A DNA stretch of 32,633 nucleotides, taken from assembly GCA_964429655.1 (NCBI GenBank), contig CAYSCZ010000034.1:1-32633 (forward strand), given 5' to 3'. The position numbers and the translations under genes are program-made. The notes under the pieces are model-generated. The model had not been told where the DNA came from, made no database searches, and saw nothing but the letters and a program-made list of their open reading frames with translations. Below, in pieces: positions 17,176 to 26,286 of this stretch. This DNA is from CAYSCZ01 sp964429655 (lineage in GTDB: Bacteria > Bacteroidota > Bacteroidia > Cytophagales > Cyclobacteriaceae). How positions within the stretch are numbered: position 1 is the first letter of the stretch; every line of letters starts with the position of its first letter.

Positions 17176-19533
17176 TTAAACTTTTTGACTTTCCAAAGCT
17201 ACATATTTAAGTTCTTCGTCTTTATCCCAAAGGCCCCAATGACCACCCACCTCACCTTCGTATGCAACTTTCCAGGGCTCATCAAATGAAGAGAAGTAGA
17301 ACATTTCAATATCTTCTTCATTAGACCATTTTTGGATATTGATAAAGAACTTCATGGCATTTTCTTCGGAAGGTATTGCTGACCCTACGCCTTTTCCATC
17401 ACTTGGCCAACCAGTCTCTGAAATGATAACTTTCTTGCCTTTGGCTGCCTTTTTTGTCAACTCATACATGCGCTGTACACTATAGCCAGCCCCATCATTA
17501 TCGATTCCTTCCCAGTAAGGGTAAAGGTTTGCAAGCACCAGGTCACAGGCCTCTACCAAGGCGGGCCTTTCAATAAACTGATAGTAGGCATCAACATAAC
17601 CAATCTGTACGTTTGGCGGCAATAATTCCCTCACCTGTCGGATATACTTGATGACCTCCTCTTCCGACAGTTCCTCCCTTAAAAGTACTTCATTCCCAAC
17701 TGCCGCTATATCTACACATCCTTTATTTGCAAGCTTCACGAGCGCGTCAATTTCTTCCTGACTGCCCCCTTTGTGGTTACTTATCCACGCACCAACCATC
17801 GTTTTCAAACCTTTTTCATTGGCAACCTCCGGGATAAGTTCGTTGCCACCAGAGCAGGAAAAAGAACGAACCCATTTTGTGGTAGGTGTGATGATATCCA
17901 TTCGCCTTTCTATCTGCTTCTTACTAAGTGCATCACCCACCTGTTGTCCTTCTCCATAAGGGCTGAAACACAAGCCATGCACTCCCATATCAACTGCCTT
18001 TGAAAAAAGTACCCTTAGCTCACTTGTGGTTGATTTACTTAAGTCAATCAGTGGTTTGCTTACAAAATTCTTATCCAACGCATAGAGCTTATCCCGCATA
18101 AATGCTGCTGTACTCATCTTGGTGGCTTTCCTTCGTGCTATTTCTGTCCTTACTTCATTGGCTTTTTCTTCAGTAACATCATAATTCCACATTACTGCAA
18201 GGGCTATCAATGTTCCAAAAATGGGCACACCGGAATAAAATATTCGTAACCCTGTAAGCGTTTCGGGCATTTGTTGTCCTATTTCAGCTTCGAATCCAAC
18301 TACAGAAAGAATAACACCGCTTAATCCACCTGCAATGGCAAAACCAAATTTGACCATCCACCAATAAATTGCCCCAAAAATCCCTTCTCGTCTCAATCCG
18401 GTATTAAGTTCATCCATGTCAATGACATCAGCAGTCATCGACATCATCAAAACGAATAAACTTCCTATACCAAAAGAATGGAATGGAAGGGCAATGATGA
18501 ACATATAAGGTTTGCCTGGAATAAATAAAAACCATAGAGAGAGATAACCCAAAATAGAAATGCTTTGAGACACTAAGAATGCACGCTTCTTACCCAAAAC
18601 TTTTGACATTTTTGCAACAATTGGGATAACAACAAAAGTGGTAACAAGGGCTCCTAAGCTACCAAATAAAGTAGGCCAGTAACCAGCGTTTTCTGCATCG
18701 CCACTAAACAGATAATAAACTATTATAAAAAATGAAAAAGCTGCAATCGTATTAAAAGCATTGAATATAAAGAAGGTTGCAATGCAAAGCTTTCTAAATG
18801 GTTTTAATTTAAAAGCCTGCTTAAAACCCTGGAAAATTTCCCCTAAGCTTCTACCAATTGTTCCGAATGTTAAAGGTGAGTAGTCTTCATCGATTGTTGA
18901 CCTGCTTTTGATAAAAATTGCCGGAACCATGGCAAAGAGCATACAAATTAGCCCTACCCAAATGGCCAGCTGTCTGGTTGCTACTTCTGCCGATGGGAAC
19001 ATATCTTGATCATACATAATTACCCAAAACCATGGGGCAATAACCCAGGCCCATTGGCCCACCCATTGAGCAACTGCCATGATGTTGGTTCGTTCATGGA
19101 AATCATCGCTCATTTCGTAACCTATGGCTACGTAAGGCACACTAAATATGGTAAGTCCCAGATAGAACAAAAATGACCAACCCAGAAAATAGGCAAAGTT
19201 GTAATCAACACCACTTTCACGATACAACTGCCACATAGTAACAAAAGCGATACCCATAATGATAGCCCCGAAGAATACATATTGTTTTCTTCTTCCCCAC
19301 TTTGATTTGGTATTATCAGAAATGAAGCCCATAATGGGGTCTGTTATAGAATCGAAAACCCTTGGGAAGAAGTATATAACACCCCACATCCAACCGGGGA
19401 ATCCCAAATCCTGCACAAGCACCACCATAAAAATTCCCAGGACGGCCGGAAACATCTGATTGGCAAACATCCCCATTCCAAAGGCTACTTTAGCCCCAAA
19501 AGGCACATGACTTTTAACTGCGGTACTTGACAT
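17176..19533 (-). CDS. GPH-family cation/sugar symporter fused to a GH17 domain
   Basis: The 785-residue protein joins two functions. Residues 10-450 form a 12-helix GPH (MelB-type) symporter. D61 and D65 in FDSITDPIMG match the cation-binding Asp55 and Asp59 of MelB, and the loop SKWGRRK follows. A charged linker (about 451-490) leads to a complete GH17 domain (491-785) with acid/base E615 (AVGNEV) and nucleophile E706 (IISETGWP). GPH carriers have cytoplasmic termini, so the glucanase should sit at the inner mouth of the transporter and process beta-1,3-oligoglucosides as they arrive. LacS also carries a C-terminal extra domain, but that one is regulatory (IIA). There is no stop or frameshift at the junction. 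It follows GH30 after 4 bp. Confidence 0.93.
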   Translation of the reverse strand: MSSTAVKSHVPFGAKVAFGMGMFANQMFPAVLGIFMVVLVQDLGFPGWMWGVIYFFPRVFDSITDPIMGFISDNTKSKWGRRKQYVFFGAIIMGIAFVTMWQLYRESGVDYNFAYFLGWSFLFYLGLTIFSVPYVAIGYEMSDDFHERTNIMAVAQWVGQWAWVIAPWFWVIMYDQDMFPSAEVATRQLAIWVGLICMLFAMVPAIFIKSRSTIDEDYSPLTFGTIGRSLGEIFQGFKQAFKLKPFRKLCIATFFIFNAFNTIAAFSFFIIVYYLFSGDAENAGYWPTLFGSLGALVTTFVVIPIVAKMSKVLGKKRAFLVSQSISILGYLSLWFLFIPGKPYMFIIALPFHSFGIGSLFVLMMSMTADVIDMDELNTGLRREGIFGAIYWWMVKFGFAIAGGLSGVILSVVGFEAEIGQQMPETLTGLRIFYSGVPIFGTLIALAVMWNYDVTEEKANEVRTEIARRKATKMSTAAFMRDKLYALDKNFVSKPLIDLSKSTTSELRVLFSKAVDMGVHGLCFSPYGEGQQVGDALSKKQIERRMDIITPTTKWVRSFSCSGGNELIPEVANEKGLKTMVGAWISNHKGGSQEEIDALVKLANKGCVDIAAVGNEVLLREELSEEEVIKYIRQVRELLPPNVQIGYVDAYYQFIERPALVEACDLVLANLYPYWEGIDNDGAGYSVQRMYELTKKAAKGKKVIISETGWPSDGKGVGSAIPSEENAMKFFINIQKWSNEEDIEMFYFSSFDEPWKVAYEGEVGGHWGLWDKDEELKYVALESQKV

Positions 19534-19537
19534 AATA

Positions 19538-21022
19538 TTAGGGGTTAGTCGGTATTAAAATTGTTTGAATAGCCTTAGGGCTAATTGATAATTCCTTTAT
19601 TTGATCATTTAGCGAAAGATTATATCCTTTTGGTTCTTCCGTTTGATTAAATACGACCGCCACAACAGACCCATCAGGATTTTTAGCTGCCGTAACCATT
19701 AATTCATCATCAGTATTTTCAAATCCAATCCTTATGGCACCGGGGCGAATGTATTTGCTGAAATGAGCCATTGTGTAATACAATGGTGTGATATAAACCT
19801 CATCGTTATCGATGTCCACGATAACGGGAGCTACACACCAATTCTTAAACCAATTCGGGCCACCTTGTCTGTCGAGTACCATGTTCCAATCTATCCATCC
19901 ATCGACCCAGTTATTAAGACACCCAATAATATCCCTGGCATATCTGTAGGTGGGCACATATTTAGGATGCATGGCTTTTTGGTCTTCAGGCGCCCACTCC
20001 CAGCCCCAATCTGTAGCTTCTTTACGCCAATACCAATCATCATCTTTCCATTTAGGCACTTCAGCGTCTACGCATGCCTCGGATTGAATTAGGTGTTTTT
20101 TTGATTTTTTTAGATGAGCGTATTGTAATTCTTCAGGAAAAAAATCAAATGTGCTGGCGTACCAATGTATGGCAGTACCATGAAAATATTTTGCAGCAGC
20201 ATCATCTTTGTACATTTCATCAACCCATTCCTTGAGGTGCTCCCTGTTCTGGTCATAACCTAAAATTTTAACACCGGCTTTGTTGTCTGCCTCAAGCCTG
20301 GGGCCAAGATGATTCTGTACAAAACTTGTCATTTCTTCCGGGGTAAAGTGCATGCTCTCCCAGTTATTCCCATTGCCCAAAGGCTCATTTTCTACGGTTA
20401 GCCCCCAAATGTCAATACCTTCAGCCTTGTAGGCATCTATATATTTTGAAAAATACAATGCCCAGCTGTCGTAATATTCCGGAAGCAGTTTACCTCCTAC
20501 CCAATCATTATTGTCTTTCATAAAAGGAGGTGCAGTCCAGGGTGAAGAGATTATCCTGAACCCATCTGAGGAGACTTCCATTGCCTCTTTTATCATAGGT
20601 ATGATGTCATCGCTATCTTCTTCTATTGAAAAAGTCCCCAATTCTTTATCATCATCAGTCACATAAGCATACTGACCCAATGAAAAATCGCAGGAGTTAA
20701 TGTGGGTACGCGTCAATGAATATCTGGCACCTTGGTTCCCGAAATAAGCCTCTATAATCTTCCTCCGGTTAGCCGCACCAAGTTGATTCAGAAGATATGC
20801 CGAAGATTCAGTGAAAGAACCACCAAAGCCAGTTATCGTCTGAAACATAGATTCCGGTTTAAGCTTAATGGAAATTGGTTCCCTGCCAGATTTAAACGTC
20901 GTTATTTTGGATAGTTTATTCCCACTAGCTGAAGTCTCATATACTTCAAGTTGTAGCGCATTGTCCATCGAACATGAAAATATAATAGGTACAAAAAATA
21001 AAAAGGTTAGGTGCTTGATCAT
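19538..21022 (-). CDS. GH30 family beta-glucanase/glucosidase lipoprotein
   Basis: The 494-residue protein begins with a lipoprotein signal (IFSC, lipidated C17), so it is membrane-anchored in the periplasm or at the cell surface. Residues about 55-400 are the GH30 TIM barrel (TGFGGSFTESSA near the start). E213 in LTVENEP is the acid/base and E315 in LIQSEACV is the nucleophile. The C-terminal beta-sandwich (about 410-494) completes the normal fold. GH30 members of this type act on beta-1,6-glucan or beta-glucosides. In a laminarin-type locus a debranching role on beta-1,6 side chains is the likely job. It lies 11 bp after the GH17 lipoprotein gene in the same operon. The subfamily was not resolved by eye. 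Confidence 0.92.
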   Translation of the reverse strand: MIKHLTFLFFVPIIFSCSMDNALQLEVYETSASGNKLSKITTFKSGREPISIKLKPESMFQTITGFGGSFTESSAYLLNQLGAANRRKIIEAYFGNQGARYSLTRTHINSCDFSLGQYAYVTDDDKELGTFSIEEDSDDIIPMIKEAMEVSSDGFRIISSPWTAPPFMKDNNDWVGGKLLPEYYDSWALYFSKYIDAYKAEGIDIWGLTVENEPLGNGNNWESMHFTPEEMTSFVQNHLGPRLEADNKAGVKILGYDQNREHLKEWVDEMYKDDAAAKYFHGTAIHWYASTFDFFPEELQYAHLKKSKKHLIQSEACVDAEVPKWKDDDWYWRKEATDWGWEWAPEDQKAMHPKYVPTYRYARDIIGCLNNWVDGWIDWNMVLDRQGGPNWFKNWCVAPVIVDIDNDEVYITPLYYTMAHFSKYIRPGAIRIGFENTDDELMVTAAKNPDGSVVAVVFNQTEEPKGYNLSLNDQIKELSISPKAIQTILIPTNP

Positions 21023-21033
21023 AGTGCTCTGCT

Positions 21034-22317
21034 TTAATTCACTAATAATGATTCTTTCACTGGAGGGGCCTTCACCTCTTTCAATAATTGTGCTTCATTG
21101 CCATTATAGGTTTTTGTTATTGAATTTTCTCCTCTGGATAGTCCTTCAAAGACTCCCTGATCAACAAGGGGCCAGAGTGCATATTTTGCCTTTCCATCCA
21201 CTGTAAACAAGCCAAAGTGATTTTCGGAACCTCCTGGATTTCTGGCATCCTTCCAGGGCTCGTCAAACGCTTCAAAATAAAAACAGGATATTCCTTCATT
21301 ATCCGTCCACTCACGCACTAGCTGATGGTAGACTGCTTCCTTGTATTCATCCGTTGCTTTAGAGCCATTCCTGCCATAATGATGATTATCAGAGTCATGA
21401 CTTGCCCACCCGGTCTCACCAATATGAATGGGTTTTGATACCCCAACGCTATCCATGTATTGCTTCACACTGGAATATTGGCTTTGGGCATAGGCTAATG
21501 CCCTATTCATTATTTGATCAATTTGCTCTTTTTGGGGGAGATTTTCCTCATCTTCAGCCAACCCCCAAAAAACAGGGTTATAATGTGTGTCATGCATTGG
21601 ATAGGTATGAATCGATAGATAATCCACAGATCTAATCAATTCATTAAGTTCATCTACGTGGTACTCAGAACCTCCGCCACCCCATGAAGCAAAGTTGTCT
21701 GAGCTTGTAATCCAGATGTCTTTTGGTAATTCCCCCTCTTCACGCAACTTCACCAAATGCTTTACCCACTTAAGTATTACTCCGGGTTGCACAAAATAAG
21801 TAGCAGCCCACTTTACTATGGCTTCATTTCCAACAGCAAGTACTTTGACGATGTCAGGATACTTTTGGGTTAATCGAATAGCTTCTTCAATCTCAGCAGT
21901 ATTCTCTTCTACATCTTCCCTTGAGTGATCCGGTGAATCTGTAAAAGCGCCTGCACAATCAATCCAAATGCCCATCATCACATACATTTCAAAATCCTTA
22001 TTTGCCGTTTTCAACTCTTTTATGGCTTGGAGTAAACGTTTTACCTGGGGCGTTTTTTGCGTTTTATAGGTTCGGATGATTCGTATACCCATGGCATACA
22101 ATATTTCCATATCTTCTTTTAGCTCTTCTATTGCAGGTGCCTCTTCGAGGGTCTTTTTTCTAAATCCTCCATAAGAAATAGCTGGGTATGCCGGGTTACC
22201 TAAAATCTCTTCAGCCGTCAACTGCTTAATATTCGTTCTTTGTTTTTGCTCCATTTGGTTACATGATGTAATTAATGCCAGCAATATTGAGATAATTACA
22301 CATAACATCCATTTCAT
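21034..22317 (-). CDS. GH17 beta-1,3-glucanase lipoprotein
   Basis: This is a 427-residue extracytoplasmic GH17 enzyme. The lipobox ITSC places the lipid on C19. The barrel spans about 40-385, with acid/base E165 in LAVGNEA and nucleophile E301 in HIGETGWAS. It also has the family segments GIRIIRTY and YFEAFDEPWK. It is longer and more divergent than the two cytosolic GH17 domains of this locus, so it is a separate lineage rather than a recent duplicate. It probably cuts laminarin-like beta-1,3-glucan, or trims the products of GH16, before uptake. A 125-bp gap separates it from the GH16 gene, so a secondary promoter there is possible. The 11-bp gap to GH30 indicates cotranscription. Confidence 0.93.
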   Translation of the reverse strand: MKWMLCVIISILLALITSCNQMEQKQRTNIKQLTAEEILGNPAYPAISYGGFRKKTLEEAPAIEELKEDMEILYAMGIRIIRTYKTQKTPQVKRLLQAIKELKTANKDFEMYVMMGIWIDCAGAFTDSPDHSREDVEENTAEIEEAIRLTQKYPDIVKVLAVGNEAIVKWAATYFVQPGVILKWVKHLVKLREEGELPKDIWITSSDNFASWGGGGSEYHVDELNELIRSVDYLSIHTYPMHDTHYNPVFWGLAEDEENLPQKEQIDQIMNRALAYAQSQYSSVKQYMDSVGVSKPIHIGETGWASHDSDNHHYGRNGSKATDEYKEAVYHQLVREWTDNEGISCFYFEAFDEPWKDARNPGGSENHFGLFTVDGKAKYALWPLVDQGVFEGLSRGENSITKTYNGNEAQLLKEVKAPPVKESLLVN

Positions 22318-22442
22318 ATTAGCGCATTTCTTTAAATGTTAATGGAAAAATTCGTTAAACATAAAAATTATTGCTGGCTTTAACCCTGAATATGCGGGTG
22401 AATAGCTTGAATTGACTAAATTCATTTCATTACCTAAATAAA

Positions 22443-23258
22443 CTATTCATATATCCTGACATAATCAACCAGCATGGTTTGTGGAAATTCTGTGTTATTA
22501 TCTGGAGGACCAACAAACGTACCTCCCACTGCCACGTTCAACAAAATATAAAAAGGGTGATCATCAAAAACCCATTCCCCATCAGCATCTTCTGGAGTAA
22601 TTTGATTGTATAAGACATCGTCAACATAAAAGTTTATGTAATCCGGACCCCATTCTATCCCAAAAATGTGAAAACCAGTATCAAATCGATCATTGGACAA
22701 TTCAAATTCTTTTGTTATAGCCTGTCCTGCGGAGTATCCGGGGCCATGTACACTACCGGCCATTATGGTAGGTTGCTGGCCTCTGTTTTCCATAATATCT
22801 ATCTCTCCACATTGTGGCCATATTTCTGTGTCACAATTATTCCCTAAAAGCCAAAAAGCCGGCCACAGACCTCGTCCCCAGGGAAGTTGTATCCTGGCCT
22901 CAAAACGACCATAAAGTTGTTCGAACAATCCTAAAGTGATGACTCTGGCTGAGGTATATTGTGAACCACTGAAGCTTTCTCTTCTTGCAATAATTTTCAG
23001 CATGCCGTCCTCGACCCTTACATTCTCAGGCCGGTCTGTGTAGTATTGTAATTCCTGATTACCCCAACCATCCTGGCCCGTGCCAATATCGAATGTCCAC
23101 ATGGAAGGATTCGGGGCTCCCGGCGCATCAAATTCATCTGACATCACCAGATTATCTAAGGTGGTTACGGTCTGATTTTCATCAACGCAGCCTATAAACC
23201 CTAATGTTAAGATGAATAATAGACTGATTTTTATTGTAGCATTCATTTGTTTCATCAT
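22443..23258 (-). CDS. GH16 laminarinase-type endo-beta-1,3-glucanase lipoprotein
   Basis: The 271-residue protein has a lipoprotein signal (FIGC, lipidated C24) followed directly by a GH16 jelly-roll domain (about 35-271) with no extra modules. The catalytic strand is GEIDIMENRG, with nucleophile E152, D154 and acid/base E157. The extra residue (Met) in the motif is the beta-bulge form typical of laminarinases rather than kappa-carrageenase-like or plant XTH members. WGNQELQYYT and LWPAFWLLG are further family segments. It should make the first endo cuts in beta-1,3-glucan outside the cell. It sits downstream of the glycan-binding lipoprotein gene, with a strong hairpin between them. Confidence 0.95.
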   Translation of the reverse strand: MMKQMNATIKISLLFILTLGFIGCVDENQTVTTLDNLVMSDEFDAPGAPNPSMWTFDIGTGQDGWGNQELQYYTDRPENVRVEDGMLKIIARRESFSGSQYTSARVITLGLFEQLYGRFEARIQLPWGRGLWPAFWLLGNNCDTEIWPQCGEIDIMENRGQQPTIMAGSVHGPGYSAGQAITKEFELSNDRFDTGFHIFGIEWGPDYINFYVDDVLYNQITPEDADGEWVFDDHPFYILLNVAVGGTFVGPPDNNTEFPQTMLVDYVRIYE

Positions 23259-23283
23259 TTTTGTATGTCGGTTTATTGTGAAG

Positions 23284-23313
23284 GACAGAGACCCTCACGA
23301 CGGGGTCTCTGTC
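23284..23313. promoter_or_regulatory. Perfect 11-bp intergenic hairpin inside the operon
   Basis: GACAGAGACCC (23284-23294) pairs perfectly with GGGTCTCTGTC (23303-23313) around an 8-base loop. It lies in the 88-bp gap between the glycan-binding lipoprotein and GH16 genes. Neither strand has a U-run after the stem, so it is not a standard intrinsic terminator. An mRNA processing or 3'-end stabilising element that sets unequal expression of the two genes is more likely. Confidence 0.7.
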
Positions 23314-23346
23314 ATGTAATATTTATTTACTGGTTCAATTTTTTAA

Positions 23347-26268
23347 TTATTCAAGGATTATGTCGTCAATATAATAGGTTCCATCTTCTGTAATTGGACC
23401 ATCCACTTCATCGTTATCGGGTTTTATAACCAACCTGAAATACGCAGTAGGTGCTGGTGAATTAGGAAAATCAAATTCTAACTCAACCCACTCATTGGCA
23501 TTTTCAATGGTTCTGAATGCAGGAGCAGGGTTTCCAACATCTGGGGAATCTTGCGCCACTTCAAAACGAAATACAACATTAGGTTTGGTAGCGTAGACTT
23601 TCATTTTGAATGTAGGGGTAGCATTTAAGTCAAAAGGTTCAGGGAAATTATTTTGAACACCTGCAAAGAAATCCGCTCCAGCTACTTTATCCACCTGGAA
23701 TACAAAATCTGAAGTATTGATCCCTTCTTTAAATGGATTAGCTACTATGCCAGAAGAAATTCCGGCTCCAAAATTAATCTCGGAAGGGAAAGTTTCGCAA
23801 CCTTCAAAATCTACCGGGAAGGAAGTGGCAGCAACTAATTCACCATCACATCCATTGGTAGCCCCGCCACCACCAGCATCCAGGATAAGGGATACATTAT
23901 CAATATTTACCAGACCAGCAGCAGCGCCAAGGTCAAACAAAACCCTGGCATCTGTAGCGCCAAAGCCATTGGCTGTAACTGTAACTGAATAAGTCTGCCT
24001 ATTTGTATTAATGCTAATTGTTTCTGTGGTACTTGAAAAATCACCTCCACTCAGTCCAATACCTGCAAGGATATCCCTTTCCCTGTCTGACCATGCATCA
24101 AAAGTTAATGTGTAAGTTTCCCCCTCAATGATCTCGAGTTTCTGGCTAAGATTTACATCAAAAGGATTGCCAGCCACCTCTACATTGACTGAATAGAAGC
24201 TGTTACCATTTTCTGTGACTACAGGTGCTGGTGCATCGTCATCAACCCCAATAATCCATGACTGACTTCCATCAGCAAAATCCCCGTTAGTTATTAGGCC
24301 TCCATCAAGTCTGCTAACGACCACGGTGCGACTGACTTGTGTGGCGGCATTACCGGCAGCGTCACTCACATCATAGGTAATAACATATGTTCCAACAGTA
24401 CTAATGTCTACGCTATCACCACCTACAACAATACTGGATGAAATATCACCATCCACATTGTCACTGGCAGTTGCGCCGGGATCAGTGAACATATCCCCTA
24501 TGATTAAATCTATCATTGCATCTCCATTAAGCGTGATCACTGGAGGCGTAATATCTTCGCCAGAACCTTCGGAATTATAGAAATAAATATTGTCTATGTA
24601 TACCTCTCCGGAATTGATAAGGTCGATCACCACTTGCTGGATATTGCCTGATCCACTTAACCCGTTGCTCTCCNNNNNNNNNNNNNNNNNNNNNNNNNNN
24701 NNNNNNNNNNNNNNNNNNNNNNNNNNNNNNNNNNNNNNNNNNNNNNNNNNNNNNNNNNNNNNNNNNNNNNNNNTAGGTGTTGGCGCTGGTGTCGTCGGTG
24801 GGATGGGTTCTTCTCCTCCGCCTCCGCCTTCCTTGTAGAAATACATATTATCTACCAACAAATCAGTAATAGTGCCGGGAACTGATGGGTTCGTTCCATC
24901 GGTAATGAAAAATATCTGTGCCAGATTGGCTCTTTGTGTCAGACCGGTAAAGTTTTCCAGTGGGATATCCAGGCTAATCCATTCATTGCTGACTAATGGA
25001 GGTGTGGTTTCAAAACGTGCGGAGCCATTGGCATCATCATCACCACCAAAAGTACCATCAGGGCCAAAATCCCCTAACTGAATAGTAACAAAGTCACCCG
25101 GTTTAATGGGGTTTTCTATTTGTATATCCACATGAAAGTGGGTCATTTGACTGGCGTCCACCGTTGGATTTTTGAATTCTGTGGCCACAAAATTAAGTTG
25201 GGTATATTTGATAATATTATCATCATTGATTACCAATGGAGGAGCCCCGCCCAAAGTAGTTTGGAATGGCGCAAAAAAGCCATTGTAGAAATCCACGGGA
25301 ACATTGGTATAGGCATCACTAAAAATTGAAATCACATCAGAGGAATCACGAGTTGGTATAGGCGCTGAAGAAAACTCCCCTTCAGATTCGATGGTTAATG
25401 AACCAGAGGCTTCCATACCACCTAACGTAGCGGTTATTACCGCGGTACCTGTACCAACAACTGAGACTATACCCTGATCGTCAACAGTTGCAACGGTTTC
25501 ATCTGATGAACTAAATTCAAAATATGATGGGGAGGCATTAATGGTTTGATCTCCACTATTGGGCAGGTTATGTGTCTGCGTTAATCCTGTGATCGTTGAG
25601 GTGACCCCGATAAATGTTATTTGTGTAACCTCTTCCCCATTCAAAATTTTTGGTCTTGGCCTCGCAATAGTTCCAAGTTTCTCAAATTTAACCTGGTCAA
25701 ACCACAGGGTATAACCGTTACCATTTTCGTCAGGCCCTTCAGCAAGCACAAACAAACCTTTTTCCTGCGTTAATTTAGAAGGATCAGGAATCGGGATGAT
25801 ATATTTTGTCCAGGCTGTATTAACATTCAAGCTGGTGTTTGCCGTGAACTCATCCCCCAGAAAGTCCGTTCCAAAGCCTACCAGATCAACTGTTCCAGCT
25901 TGTGAAGCCTTGGCATAGAAAGTTAAAGCATCGAAGCCTGTAAGGTCCCTTCCTCCCAGATCACGAAATATACCCCCGGCAAAGGGGCCTTCAGGGTCCC
26001 CAAAGTTTGGCACATCAAACCTTATTGAAGAAGTACCCGGTCGGCTTTCAAAACTTTCTTCTGTATCCACGGTAAATGCAGTCAATTTTGAATCTCCAAA
26101 AGCTGCATATTCTAATCCTCCACTGAATTCATCAATAAACACAGCACCATTATTTGAAAAAGTGGCTGGCGGGAGGTCATCTTCATCCCGCTCGCAACCA
26201 AGGGCAAAAAAAAGTAAGCCTAGCCCCGAAAGAATTGTAAGTAGATTATGTTTTAAATTATTTTTCAT
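23347..26268 (-). CDS. Multi-module surface glycan-binding lipoprotein (interrupted by assembly gap)
   Basis: The lipoprotein signal ends at FALGC (C25). The modules in order are: a galactose-binding-like domain (about 40-200), a BIG2-like Ig domain (about 205-295, 'ATVDDQGIVSVVGTGTAVIT'), a carbohydrate-binding-like beta-sandwich (about 300-485), a Gly/Pro/Thr linker, the gap, the tail of a similar sandwich (533-570), an Ig-like domain of DUF5011/HYR type (about 575-655), a CBM4_9-like domain (about 658-800) and a last binding-like domain (about 810-973). There are no catalytic motifs. It probably binds beta-glucan at the cell surface, taking the SusE/F or SGBP role. Its second place in the operon, after the barrel fusion, fits. 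Length and domain number are uncertain because the gap size is unknown. Confidence 0.8.
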   Translation of the reverse strand: MKNNLKHNLLTILSGLGLLFFALGCERDEDDLPPATFSNNGAVFIDEFSGGLEYAAFGDSKLTAFTVDTEESFESRPGTSSIRFDVPNFGDPEGPFAGGIFRDLGGRDLTGFDALTFYAKASQAGTVDLVGFGTDFLGDEFTANTSLNVNTAWTKYIIPIPDPSKLTQEKGLFVLAEGPDENGNGYTLWFDQVKFEKLGTIARPRPKILNGEEVTQITFIGVTSTITGLTQTHNLPNSGDQTINASPSYFEFSSSDETVATVDDQGIVSVVGTGTAVITATLGGMEASGSLTIESEGEFSSAPIPTRDSSDVISIFSDAYTNVPVDFYNGFFAPFQTTLGGAPPLVINDDNIIKYTQLNFVATEFKNPTVDASQMTHFHVDIQIENPIKPGDFVTIQLGDFGPDGTFGGDDDANGSARFETTPPLVSNEWISLDIPLENFTGLTQRANLAQIFFITDGTNPSVPGTITDLLVDNMYFYKEGGGGGEEPIPPTTPAPTPXXXXXXXXXXXXXXXXXXXXXXXXXXXXXXXXXXESNGLSGSGNIQQVVIDLINSGEVYIDNIYFYNSEGSGEDITPPVITLNGDAMIDLIIGDMFTDPGATASDNVDGDISSSIVVGGDSVDISTVGTYVITYDVSDAAGNAATQVSRTVVVSRLDGGLITNGDFADGSQSWIIGVDDDAPAPVVTENGNSFYSVNVEVAGNPFDVNLSQKLEIIEGETYTLTFDAWSDRERDILAGIGLSGGDFSSTTETISINTNRQTYSVTVTANGFGATDARVLFDLGAAAGLVNIDNVSLILDAGGGGATNGCDGELVAATSFPVDFEGCETFPSEINFGAGISSGIVANPFKEGINTSDFVFQVDKVAGADFFAGVQNNFPEPFDLNATPTFKMKVYATKPNVVFRFEVAQDSPDVGNPAPAFRTIENANEWVELEFDFPNSPAPTAYFRLVIKPDNDEVDGPITEDGTYYIDDIILE
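24674..24773. other. Assembly gap of 100 N
   Basis: Exactly 100 undetermined bases interrupt the glycan-binding lipoprotein gene. One hundred is the usual placeholder for unknown length, so the frame agreement across it proves nothing. The sequence on both sides codes for related sandwich ends, (V/I)DN(M/I)YFY(K/N), and for a repetitive Pro/Thr linker. The missing part therefore probably holds one or more near-identical modules. Confidence 0.95.
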
Positions 26269-26286
26269 TGTACTCTCTATTATATT

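Noticed and set aside
23284..23313. Intrinsic terminator after the binding lipoprotein gene
   Set aside because: The stem is strong, but no U-run follows on either strand and the downstream genes look cotranscribed.
24674..24773. In-frame N run as proof of a continuous 973-residue protein
   Set aside because: A 100-N run is a standard unknown-length placeholder, so frame continuity is not informative.
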